A stretch of 64,000 nt of DNA from assembly GCA_017163975.1 (NCBI GenBank), contig JAFFSR010000220.1:12046001-12110000 (forward strand). The letters are read 5' to 3'. Positions 37,141-48,021 of the stretch are shown one piece after another. This DNA comes from Anastatus disparis (Eukaryota > Arthropoda > Insecta > Hymenoptera > Eupelmidae). Position 1 is the first letter of the stretch; each line of letters opens with the position of its first letter. The notes beneath the pieces are model-generated. The model was not told the origin of the DNA and ran no database searches. It worked only from the letters and a program-made list of their open reading frames with translations. The translations under genes and the position numbers were made by a program.

Positions 37141-37749
37141 CTTTTTGAGAGTATGGGATATTGATGTTTTAACCATTCGTATATATAGTGACCTAATATA
37201 ATCTGCAATATGATATGTCAATTAAAATTATTTTTCATTTAATGAAAAAAAATATTTACGCTTCTAAAATTTTGGTTTTTTAAAGAAAAATATAAAATTT
37301 CCTTCAATTATATCACAAAGTACAATGAACATTAGCCTAAAAGCTTTTAAGTGTTTGACCCTCTTAGCAATGTGAAAAGTTTAAAAAAATAAATATGTGA
37401 AAATTTTTTTACCATGCTAAGTGAATCAAGTGGATAAGAATGAGTCTAGTAAAACGTTAATTTTTAATTAAAATTTTACACTTTTTTAGACTAAAAAATA
37501 ATTTCAGTCTTTAAAAACTATTTTTCATGCTCTAAATGACAAAATTAATTTTGTAAAGAAAAATATAAAATACGCGGTGGATTACACAATTAAATTTTCA
37601 AATTATAAAATGTTTTTTTATGGTTTCAAGTATAGCAAAGATTGCTAATGGTTAAATATTTAAAAAAATAATCTAAGAATTCTGTTATTCAAAATTCTAT
37701 TATAAATGACAAAAAAAAAAAAAAATTTCTAAAATAAAACGAATATTTA
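37141..37749. other. AT-rich non-coding stretch
   Basis: Nothing supportable. Confidence 0.5.
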
Positions 37750-38110
37750 GTTTCAACCTTAAGAGTATCTCGCCTTCAAGTGCGCAGCCCAGCTCGCCTT
37801 TCAAAGAGATAAAAAAAAGAGAGAGAGAAAGAAGACTGAAGGAACTTTCGTTCCCATTTACCTCGCTTTTCTATCTAGCTTCTTCTTCTTTTTTTGTCGT
37901 TGCTATTCAAGTAACGCTTATACTATGACATTCGTTGTAGTGTCTAGACTGATATTACACGTATATGTATACCTCGTTTTATGAAAAGAAATGTCTAGCA
38001 CTGGAGATAGATAAAGTATAAGGGGCTAGACTAGTAACGTTTCTTCTTTCACTTTCGTTAAAAGGTGAAAGAAGATCATCTGCCAATGTTACATAAACAT
38101 TGTTTTGGCC
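37750..38110. other. mixed GA/CT island
   Basis: A GC-richer start (37770-37800), a GA tract (37805-37835) and CT-rich sequence (37860-37900) resemble the other islands. No gene support. Confidence 0.4.
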
Positions 38111-38699
38111 CTGACTCTTTATGATTAATTTATATGAAAATGTCTTATGAGTTCAAAGAACAGTCTATTTTGATGGCTTGATAACTAATTTTTAAATAAA
38201 ATTAATTTTTGATATATTTTATTTATCATCTTAAATTCGAAGATATAAAAATAAGTATTTAATTTTATGAAAAATCATTAAAAAATATTTTATAAAAATT
38301 CTGTCGTCATTGATAAATTGAAATATTTTAGCGAGTAAAATTAAAATAATTTAGTTTTTTAAAAAAACTAAAACTATAACTCCGATTAAAAAAACTACAC
38401 ACTCTGCGTCTTCAAATTTAAGAGGTACGCCAATTGGAATTTAGTTTGAAATATAATGCATTTAAATTGTGTTGATCGAGCCCAAATTTCAAGCTAGATC
38501 TTATCAATTGTAAAAACTATCAAAGAAAATTAGCTGTTACAATTGACTAAAATATTTCATCGAACAGATTTATAAACTTATAATGATGGTGTGATAGGAA
38601 TTCTTTTGGGCTCAGATAATGAACAGACACACTTTACAATTGAAAAACTATTGTCAGTTCACGTTAATTAAATTTATCAAATTGCAAAAGAATAAAATA
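38111..38699. other. AT-rich non-coding stretch
   Basis: Nothing supportable. Confidence 0.5.
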
Positions 38700-38900
38700 T
38701 AAATGAAACAAACGATATTTCAAATTTTGTAAACCAATCACGACTCAAATAATCTGGCAACCATAAATAGGTCATGAACTTCTTATAAAGAGATTACGAA
38801 AACAAAATATAAATAAATAAAAGGTATTTTAAATTTTGCAGACCAATCATGACTTGAATAAATTGGCAACGATGATAAAGTCATGGATTTATTATTCGGG
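38700..38900 (+). repeat. diverged tandem duplication, two units of about 100 bases
   Basis: The unit at about 38700-38795 recurs at about 38800-38900. Shared words include AAATTTTGTAAACCAATCA / AAATTTTGCAGACCAATCA, ATAATCTGGCAAC / ATAAATTGGCAAC and GTCATGAACTT / GTCATGGATTT. The copies differ at many positions, so the duplication is old. Confidence 0.6.
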
Positions 38901-39913
38901 ACTTATTATATTCATCAATTTTGACTCAATTATTTTATTTTTTCATATCTCGCATAAAATTGTTTATTACATTCATCACAATTAGCTTTTAAAAAACCGG
39001 AAAAACAAAATATTGGCTTTACCCATTATCAACATCTCATATGAAACGTATCATTAACAAATTTACTAAAATTTATTAAAAATCTTTACTGTCCTTTTTT
39101 TATTTTTACCAATTAATAAAATTATTTTAGTTTCTAAACTTAAAATTTTTATTTTAATTATAATTTCATCACTATATCTATACTTTAATACATTATTAAT
39201 ATTTTTTTTTCGAAAAGTTTGTCAACAAAGTTTGTTATTTAAGAAGTTTTCGAGGTCGATTATGCATAATAAGTAATTATGGAAAAACGAAAGTTCCAAC
39301 GTTGATAATATTCTTTTGTTATATTAAAGCATCTCTGTGGCATTATAAAGACTTAAGTATGATCTTTCGTTATTCTAAGACGTCTTTTTTTTTCAACTAT
39401 ATTTTCAGTTATATTTTTCTTCTTTATACCATCATAATTAGTCAGAGTGAGAACTTTTTAATTTCTCCTCTAAGTTTTTTTTTTATTTTGTTTGGCTAGC
39501 GCGTGATGCTCGGAGATTGTTCAAAGAAAATTGCGGTGGAAAAACATTTAATTAAGAGTTTTTTTTTCAAACGATGCCATCTAAACTTTCTAGGATGTAA
39601 ATTATTGCTTTGATTTCTTTTGTAACTTATTTCACTAATCAACGCCTTGGTTATTATCATAATTTTTTATCTGTAAAAAACTTTTATAAAAATAATTTCA
39701 TCAAATAGTAAATTTAATGTTAATATTATTATAAAATAATAAAATAATAAAATATTTTGCAAATCAATTTTAAGTAAATTATTTTGCTGTAGCCTTCAAA
39801 TAAAATTAAATACAAGTACATAAAAAACAAGTAATTCCATCTATTAAATTGACAATGAGACAACCTTTTTCCATTTTGTCGACTAGTATTGTTTTTTATC
39901 GGAAAAACGATTA
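38901..39913. other. AT-rich non-coding stretch
   Basis: Nothing supportable. A plus-strand frame at 39302-39499 is Phe/Ile/Ser-rich and looks like chance. Confidence 0.45.
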
Positions 39914-40420
39914 CAGTACGTTTTTATCGAACTTTAAAATTTGTAATGTAAGTATTGAAAAAACAAACTAGTCGGTTTACATTTACCATCCGACATTATT
40001 TTTAACTTGAGTTTTATCGAAAAAAAATAGAAAATAATCAACAACATTGTCAATTAGACCACTATGTTTCTTTATAACATTTTATATACATATTATTATA
40101 TTTATTAAATGTATTAAATGTTTTAAAATTGAAAGTTACTTTTTAATAGACGTTACAATATGCCGTTGGATTAATGAATGTGTTACTTTTAGATGAAAAA
40201 TTATTACAGTTCAAAGTCTGCTCAATGTATGCGCCCCTCGTTCTGAAAAATCGAGGTTTTCTTTGTCACATTGTTCATATGATTTGCACATTTTTGAAAA
40301 TATCGGTCAATTAAATGTTGTGATATTAAAAAAACATTCTCCAATCGCTTAAAAAATAATTATCAGTATTATTTACAAGATATATAAAAGCAGAGCTTAT
40401 AACATTGAAAAAACGTACTG
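39914..40420. mobile_element. possible 507-bp DNA element with CAGTACGTTTTT ends
   Basis: CAGTACGTTTTT at 39914-39925 recurs in inverse (AAAAACGTACTG) at 40409-40420. Ends starting CAG are common among cut-and-paste elements. No identical target duplication is evident (flanks ...GATTA and CAATTTA...), and a 12-base match could be chance, so confidence is low. Confidence 0.3.
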
Positions 40421-40550
40421 CAATTTAGCAGATTTTAAACAAACGATTATAATAAAAAAATTAATATTTTTAAAAACCAAGAGCTCTATATTTTTCTAGT
40501 AATTTGAACTTAATAATCTGAAATAAAATATTCTAATAAGATTCCTTTTA

Positions 40551-40759
40551 ATTTATTTTTATTTTTATTTTATTTATCGTTACTATATCTATGCTATCAT
40601 TGCAATGCTAATTAGCGACGAAAGTCGTTTCAGTGTGTTTGTAAACAAAGCACATGTACTGTACAGTGGTGCTTGTAGAAATCGGCCGAGAGCGAGAATC
40701 GAACTCGGATCCTCGAGATTACGAATCCATCGCTCTTTCGAGTGAGCCACTGAAGACCT
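40551..40759 (-). mobile_element. tRNA-derived SINE, copy 5
   Basis: Minus-strand copy with a B-box-like GAGTTCGATTC, body words TCGCTAATTAGCATTGCAA and ACATGTGCTTTGTTTACAAA (on the minus strand), and a GATAAATAAAAT tail. Its 5' flank (from 40760) is shared with the copy at 9.6 kb. Confidence 0.85.
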
Positions 40760-40960
40760 TAACTATAATCTTTCAATGGATTTATAAAAAAAATTTTTCA
40801 TCTAAACTAAAATTTGTATAAATATTAAACAAGCATATTTTAAATTGAAATATATTAAATATATATTTATTAACATTTTATCAAAGAAGTATTCAAACAA
40901 TTTTATAAAGAAGGATCAATAAATATTTATTTACATTTAATGTTAAGGAAATGAATATTA
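40760..40960. repeat. uninterrupted copy of the block flanking the 9.6-kb SINE
   Basis: Matches 9713-9834 and, continuing, 10195-10260: TTTCAATGGAT, AATATATTAAATATATATTTA, then ATCAAA, AATTTTATAAA and GGATCAATAAATATTTATTT. No foldback element interrupts it here. Confidence 0.6.
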
Positions 40961-41390
40961 ATTTACACTAAATATTAATTCTAATTTAAATTTTATATTT
41001 TATTGCAGAGACAAGAAACTTTTATAAAAAAAAGTATTTTATTAAAAGATCTTCGTTTATTTTGCAAAAATTCACATAAATTTTAAAATTTAATGAATTT
41101 TTATCTAAAATTTATGTTTTTTTTAACACTTTTCAGACACATTCTACTTAAAATATGTGATATTTATATAAGCTCTCAAACATATTTTATAATAAATTTA
41201 ATTAAAATATTTCTTCTTAATTATGCGAAAACAAATGCCTTAAAAATTTAGGCGATTTCCAAAATTTTTTATAATAATTATACTTATTTCAATTTAATTT
41301 TAATGATTCTGTCTCGTCATTCTAAATATAACTTATTTTAAATTAACTAATCAATTAATATTATTATTGGAGAATCACGTGAATATATAA
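40961..41390. other. AT-rich non-coding stretch
   Basis: Nothing supportable. Confidence 0.5.
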
Positions 41391-42914
41391 AACTAAAATA
41401 CTTTTTCTACTTTTGCGATATTTTTTCTTACATAAAATTCTAAAGATAGTCCATATCTATAATATCTATAAAATAATTCAATGAAATTTAAAAATAAATT
41501 CACGTAAAAATGAACGAGAACAGTTATAAGTAAAAACGTAAAAGAAATTTTTATTTTATTAAATCTCTGTAACCAACAAACTGAATATTATAAAAAGCTT
41601 ACCTTTAAAAAGGTATATGATGGGCAAGTATGCTTAGCAATTTATTTTAATTAACGATTTTAACTATTTTGATGTCTTAAACATATTATAAACTATTTTT
41701 TTAGTGATAAAATCAAACCTTGACATTAGAATTTTATGAAATCATGAAACAAATGTCAAGTATTTTTTTTTATAATTGAATTTTACATGGTTCACAGAAT
41801 TAATCCATTTATTTAGTATTTGAAACTATCGAATCTTGACATTAAAATTTCATGAAATCACGAAACAAATGTCAAGTATATAGTAAAAGTGATAAAACTA
41901 TGGCACCTTACCATAATTTTTAACAAAAGATTTTTCAAATTTTTTTTTTATAAATAAACGTTGAATTTTACTAACCAAATTACTTCTTATCTTTTTTTAT
42001 CATTTATTTAAAAGTGTTCTGAAATTTTTAAAATCTTATTAAATATTTACAAAATTACTTGCTAGGCCCGTGGATAAATATTTTATTGGTGAAATGCTTA
42101 ATGAATGTATGTTCTAACATTTGAACTAGAAATTATAATAGGTGTAAGATACAGGTAATATACAATTATTTAAATGTATTAAGATGATACGCTCCTGAAA
42201 AATATACTGAACATAAAATACAATATTGTGTACAACGGGCCTAGCAAGTAATTTTGTAAATATTTAATAAGATTTAAAAAATTTCAGAACACTTTTAAAT
42301 AAATGATAAAAAAAGATAAGAAGTAATTTGGTTAGTAAAATTCAACGTTTATTTATAAAAAAAAATTTGAAAAATCTTTTGTTAAAAATTATGGTAAGGT
42401 GCCATAGTTTTATCACTTTTACTATATACTTGACATTTGTTTCGTGATTTCATGAAATTTTAATGTCAAGATTCGATAGTTTCAAATACTAAATAAATGG
42501 ATTAATTCTGTGAACCATGTAAAATTCAATTATAAAAAAAAATACTTGACATTTGTTTCATGATTTCATAAAATTCTAATGTTAAGGTTTGATTTTATCA
42601 CTAAAAAAATAGTTTATAATATGTTTAAGACATCAAAATAGTTAAAATCGTTAATTAAAATAAATTGCTAAGCATACTTGCCCATCATATACCTTTTTAA
42701 AGGTAAGCTTTTTATAATATTCAGTTTGTTGGTTACAGAGATTTAATAAAATAAAAATTTCTTTTACGTTTTTACTTATGACTGTTCTCGTTCATTTTTA
42801 CGTGAATTTATTTTTAAATTTCATTGAATTATTTTATAGATATTATAGATATGGACTATCTTTAGAATTTTATGTAAGAAAAAATATCGCAAAAGTAGAA
42901 AAAGTATTTTAGTT
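41391..42914. repeat. long near-perfect inverted repeat, arms about 680 bp, spacer 163 bp
   Basis: The left arm 41391-42071 is the reverse complement of 42235-42914, with only a handful of differences seen (for example CAGTTATAAG against CAGTCATAAG, CCTTGAC against CCTTAAC, and one indel in a homopolymer). The spacer is 42072-42234. The outer ends read AACTAAAATACTTT and the inner ends GCTAGGCCCGT. No coding frame is supported. Identity near 99% means either a recent origin or gene conversion between arms. A transcript through it would fold into a very long dsRNA hairpin. It may be a foldback transposon, an inverted segmental duplication or a hairpin-RNA locus. No target duplication is obvious. 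Confidence 0.9.
41719..41876. repeat. two 42-bp palindrome-ended units within the left arm
   Basis: Units at 41719-41760 and 41835-41876 both start CTTGACATT and end AATGTCAAG, and differ at only a few internal positions. Each can fold on itself. Mirror copies lie in the right arm, so the whole locus has four. Confidence 0.8.
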
Positions 42915-43510
42915 CTAATATCTAGATATTCCCTTGCAAGTCCCAATAAATTGAAAATAAAAACCATACAAAAATTTAATATAATGTAACATTTACAAAC
43001 TTTTATATTTAAGAATATCAAATTATTAATAAAAAGAAAAGAAATGATTGATTCAATGTATATTTTTTTAGCAATACATGTCAATTTTATTGAGCCATTA
43101 TGTGATTACAATCTATCATTTCTTTTCTTTAATATGATCTCTTTTATTTTACGTTCAAAAACTTTTATATTGTTCTAATGACGATTTTTAAATATTTTAT
43201 TTGTATTTACAAAAGTTAAGCAAAATAAAAAAAAAAAACTATGAAAAATATTTGAATCGTAAGAAATAATTTAAATTTGTAACTTCCAAAAATTGAAACT
43301 TGTATTTACTAAAATTCAAAACAATTTTTACAAAATATTGTTAAAAGAATGTAAAATTCAAATACTTTTAAAAAATGTACATTATATGCAAATTAAAAAC
43401 AAATGAAATGTATTTTTGAAATTCGAAAAAAAAATTAAATATAACCTTATTATTCAAATCATAAACAGCACTATTTTTATTATCTATTTTTATTTCATAT
43501 TATATATTTG
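42915..43510. other. AT-rich non-coding stretch
   Basis: Nothing supportable. Confidence 0.5.
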
Positions 43511-43511
43511 T

Positions 43512-43655
43512 AAGTCGAAGAATCGACGAACTGGAGAAAAAGACGTGTGGTAGTATACCTATATATATATACATAAGTTAAAGAATTGACGAACTGGAGA
43601 AAAGCACGGCAGTATATCTATATATATGAGTTGAAGAAACTGGAGAAAAATTATA
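43512..43655 (+). repeat. three-unit tandem repeat, 53-63 bases per unit
   Basis: Units start at 43512, 43575 and 43628. Each has AAG(T)..GAAGAA, GACGAACTGGAGAAAA, then AGTATA and a TATATATA tract; the third is truncated. The TA tract length accounts for most unit-length variation. Confidence 0.75.
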
Positions 43656-43865
43656 AGTAAAATAGTAATGCCGTCTGCTACGAACTTAAAAACTTACGTT
43701 ACACAAAAAGTATTCATCAAATTATGTTGAATCTTTTAAAGACATAAATAAAATAGTTTTTTAAAGATTCAGCAATAATAAAATATAAAAAAATCTTTTA
43801 AAATAAAATTTTTTTTTTTAATTACGAGGTTAAACACGAAAACTTAACGTATATAAAGGCTTGGA

Positions 43866-43913
43866 GCGCCCGATTGCTTCGCCTACTTGCCATCGGGGGC
43901 GCTGCCGCGCCCC
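43866..43913. other. GC-rich double hairpin in AT-rich DNA
   Basis: Two mutually exclusive stems share the middle strand. GGGGCGC (43896-43902) pairs perfectly with GCGCCCC (43907-43913) around a TGCC loop. Alternatively GCGCCCGAT (43866-43874) pairs with ATCGGGGGCGC (43892-43902) with two extra G. The 50-base patch is about two-thirds G+C, while its surroundings are mostly A+T. I see no open frame of note. Origin unknown: a fragment of a repeat, a folded RNA, or transferred DNA are all possible. Confidence 0.6.
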
Positions 43914-43919
43914 TTGATA

Positions 43920-46398
43920 ATAATATTTAGATCAAATAAATAAGCGTGATTATAATTTTTTGAGAATCGATTAGATTTCTGGAAAATTTTACGTCTTTGC
44001 ATGATTAACTCTGAAACATCATAACTTTGTCAATTTTCATACAAAATGCTCGTACTTAAATGAGATTTGAAGTTTATGAAGGGTGTGTTTATGACCTATA
44101 TTTCTCGACATTTTCATAAAGTTATGCCAATGTTACACATTTTAAGAGAAATTTCGAAGAAAATTCAATGTTACATTCATTTAAAGCTTCATTCATATTG
44201 AAGCATAAGTTGAATTTAATTTTGAGATATTTTTCAGACCTTCTTAAGTATCTAAAGGGCGTATTTACTAAGGCGATGTAAAATACCGACATTACAACTT
44301 TCCAAATTTTTGTTTCTTAATTCAGAAGCTTTCAAAATATCTTTATATTACAATTTCCATTTTAACTAATAGAAAGCATAATATAAAGATATTTTTGAAA
44401 ATTTTAAAATAAAGATTAAAATTTCGGGAAACTGTAATGTCAATATACATAAAATATATATCCTATTACATGTTTTCTCCTTTTTTTTGGTACCCATTGG
44501 TGAATTTAAGGACTGAAGTTTTTACGTTGATAAATAAATATATTAGATCTGCAAGAAAATAGTGTTAATCGATTAAATTTCGGATTCTTTTGCCAATTAA
44601 GAATTCAAATTTTTTTCATAAATACTACTTATTTACCATTTGCCTAAGGCGTTCTTCCACCCTCCAACAATTTTTTGAGTTTTGAAAAATCTGCAAGTTT
44701 ATTTTCTGAAATGCACCGTATACATCATGTGTATATATGTTTGTATGTTATTTACATACACAATAAATCAGTAAATGTATTTACATTCTTATAAAAAACA
44801 TACCTGAACTTACAAAATGTAGAAATTGCAAAATTTTATTTTTTTATAATTTCATGTCGTTGTCTCCTCGTACGATTCATAAAATTCTCTTTGAATATTC
44901 CATAAACCATCCACTCATATTAAAATATAAAAAGCGTTGAAGGATAGCATTTTGACCTTCCTACAAAAATATATATCCTAAGTGATGCTAAAATAACGTA
45001 TAGTTTTTTCCATAGGCAAAAAAATTTTTTAAATACATTAACTTTTAAAATTTAATTTTTTACATTTTTTTACCTTCTAAAATATTCTTTATTAAAATTA
45101 AATTAGAAAATTTAACAAGGTAAACGTGTTTTTCCCTATTTACTTGATCGTACTAACCACTTACATCAGTCAAATATTTGAGGTTCAATTTTGTTTGTTA
45201 ACTTTAAACTTAGTGTCTCGTACTAAGCACATATGTGGGTAACGGATTAAAGATTAAAATCAAGATATATAAAACATTATACAGAGAATATTAATGAACA
45301 CGTTTATTTCTGTACATATAATAGATGAAGTACTTGCATCAAATAATCAAAGTTCATGAAATTACTTTCATTTATCAATAGAATAGTATTGAAGTATTGA
45401 ATGAATTGAAAGTTTTTTTTATGCTATAATTTTTTCTTTCTTTAAATTTACATAAATTGTCACCAATGCAAGATATGTTAAAAGTATGCATGTATCTAAA
45501 TAGCTCATCAAGAAAATACTATTAATAAAAATAAAGTTTTAGGCTTTTAATGAAGGTACATAGAGATGACCTTATTGCTAAATTTGAAGTTCAATTTTAA
45601 AGTCATTTCAAGAGCATTTTTTTTTAAGAGGGACATATAATTTTGACTTTGGAAATGGAAAGAATGAAAAATTTATGTTTAGATGAGTGGTTTAAACAAA
45701 TGATGAAGTGATTTTGTCATTTCTGAACAACATAAAAGTTACATTAAAAATCCCATTTATATTTGTTATTTTTGCGTATCCATATATTTTAATGTCTCAT
45801 ATATTGAAAAAATTTTAATAAAATTTTTAAATTTACAGCAAAGTTTAAAATATTAATTTGTTTTGTATAGTTATTTTAGATAAATTTTGTGTGGAAAAAT
45901 GATAATGCAATCAAAGAGAATCAGAATGACATTCAACGCAAGTGTAAAATTTTTAAAGATGGAAAAGATAAAAATTTCTTGTTTTTTTTTTATTTTTTTT
46001 CTATAAATAGCTACCCATTTTCAATTTATGATTAAATTCAATTACATTTTATCATTAATGTATCTATAGTATATATCATTATTATGCACATGAATGTACT
46101 ATTGATTTTAGAACTTTTATACTCCACGTTCCTTTTTTTTTTAAGTAATAGTATATTTATCTTCAACACAACGATTTTTTCAAGTTCCTATAAAACATTT
46201 TACAATTACTTTTAAAAGGCAAAGTAATTTTATTTTTCACAAAGTATACCGTAATAGGTCTATTTATACTTTTCGTCAATACTTTATTGAAAAACAATCA
46301 TCCTGTATACAAAATGTAAATGCAAAATAGAAGTAAGGGTAGTTAGTTTGCTTTTAGCTTTTGATGTAATATAATCTATCAGAATGTTTTTACAAAAT
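43920..46398. other. AT-rich non-coding stretch
   Basis: No gene over about 2.5 kb. Near 45150 and 45220 the words TCGTACTAACCACTTACATCAG-like and TCGTACTAAGCACATATGTGGG-like form a diverged local repeat. Confidence 0.45.
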
Positions 46399-46780
46399 AT
46401 GAATAACAAAATAAAAATATTATTTTTAATTACAGTTTTTACAACAATCATTTTCAATAATCAATGTACGTGTATGTAAAAAGTTGTTTTTAAAATATTT
46501 TTTTTATTATAATTATAATTCAATTTTACAAAACTTATTTTTACTTTAAATCTAATTTATCATATCAATAAATACAATTTTTCAATCTAGCATGTGTAGC
46601 AATTCGTGTATATTAGAATTAAAACACTTTTTCTCTATGTTTACAGTTGTTTTAGGCGATTTGTGTATTGAAGAGTGGTGTTGTACCAATGGAGGTCTGG
46701 GTTGTCAATATTGGAATGGCACTTTATGCGAATGTAAACAAGAAGAAGCACAAGGAAACACAACGATAAAAAAGAATTAA
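46399..46780 (+). CDS. small secreted six-cysteine peptide, two exons
   Basis: Exon 1 (46399-46465) encodes an N-terminal Lys-containing start and a hydrophobic stretch (ILFLITVFTTIIF), a clear signal peptide. It ends at a GTACGT donor with one base of a split codon. A 181-base intron ends in CTATGTTTACAG. Exon 2 (46647-46780) restores frame and encodes the mature part: six cysteines spaced C-x4-CC-x6-C-x7-C-x-C, two N-glycosylation sequons (NGT, NTT), and a short Glu/Lys-rich tail to TAA. The product is 66 residues with a mature part of about 42. An AATAAA lies about 60 bases after the stop. An alternative acceptor at 46655 also keeps frame. The spacing differs from the inhibitor-cystine-knot order (C-C-CC-C-C). 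Secreted disulfide peptides of this size include antimicrobial, signalling and venom-type peptides; the sequence does not say which. Confidence 0.6.
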
Positions 46781-46841
46781 CTATTCTTCCTCTATATTTA
46801 TATTATAAACACAATCTATTGTCATTTAATGAAAATTTCAA

Positions 46842-46847
46842 AATAAA
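46842..46847 (+). terminator. polyadenylation signal AATAAA
   Basis: Canonical hexamer about 60 bases after the stop of the six-cysteine peptide gene, supporting a compact complete transcription unit. Confidence 0.55.
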
Positions 46848-46859
46848 TTGAAATATAGA

Positions 46860-47887
46860 AACTCAGAAGTTTTTGCTGTTGTAAAATCATTAAACTTGTT
46901 TTATTTACAAACAAACAAACAATTAACACAATGGTCAAATGACAAAATAGTTTTTCTTAAGCAAATTTCAGTATAAATTTTTTTTTCTCTATACAAATTA
47001 ATTGTTTTATAAAGTCACTAAACACTTATTTTTATTGGAGATATATAAAAAGAACATGAGCATTTTCAAATTGAAATAAGAGAAATTAAAATACAATCAG
47101 GACCATTAGAAAGGTGAATGATTTCATTGTGAAGTAAATATCTACGGTACAATTATTATACTTAGATGGATTAACGCTTGGTTAATCTTCGTTTGTAGGT
47201 ATCAAAAGCAGTAAATTAGAATAGTAAGTTGGACGCTCTTATTTCCTGTTTGTGACGCAAATTTTCGCACAACCTTTATTCTTACGTCAGAGATGGAACT
47301 AGGGAAAGAAAAGTATTGAGGAAAAAAAGAGGCTCATCGAATATACGTCCCAAGGGAGGATAAAGTTTTTTCCCTAATAACAAAAATAGAAATCCTGAAT
47401 GGGCAGCGAAGTGAATGAAATACTAAACTACGAAAATAAATATTATTTTTTTCAGTTATAATTTTAATATTATTAATTATTCTTTTTTAAATAAGTAAAC
47501 TTTTTTATTCGTTATAATAATATTATAATATTTAATATTTTATCTTTTTACATATTTATTTACATATTACTATATAATTTTGCATAAATTAATACAACGT
47601 ACATGTTTTGTTACAATCAACTTTTAATGGAAACTTAATCAAAACACATTGTGACTGTTGATAAATATTACCTTGCATAATAATAAAAATGCATCGACCT
47701 AATCATTAGCTGTATTTTTTTTGCAAGTATTGTAAATAACCAGATAATAAAAAAATATCACATTTTTTATGTTCTTTTTTTACTACGAAGGATCATGCGT
47801 AGAAGATAAAAGTATGACTATTATTTGTATGACTGCTGTACAAACGCAAAATACGCGATGCGTAAACCGAAACGTACAATAGGATAG
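46860..47887. other. AT-rich stretch with a mixed patch at 47200-47420
   Basis: The patch at 47200-47420 is less AT-rich and contains a GTAAGT word near 47225, but no upstream acceptor with an open frame was found. The rest is AT-rich spacer. Confidence 0.4.
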
Positions 47888-47897
47888 TATATAAATA
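47888..47897 (+). promoter_or_regulatory. TATA-box-like TATATAAATA
   Basis: A good TATA match about 125-160 bases upstream of the first recognisable exon of the 48-kb gene. In AT-rich DNA such words are frequent, so the link is tentative. Confidence 0.2.
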
Positions 47898-48021
47898 ATA
47901 GGCATGTATCAATTTTTTTCTAATTTTACTTTTTTTTATTTTTTCTAATAGCTTGTATTATTTTGCATAAATTTTGAAATTATCTGCTTAAATAATTTAA
48001 AACATTCTAAAACGAAGAAAG

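Noticed and set aside
41391..42914. CRISPR-like or satellite array reading of the repeat at 41.4-42.9 kb
   Set aside because: It is a single two-armed inverted repeat, not regularly spaced direct repeats; the nested 42-bp units occur only twice per arm.
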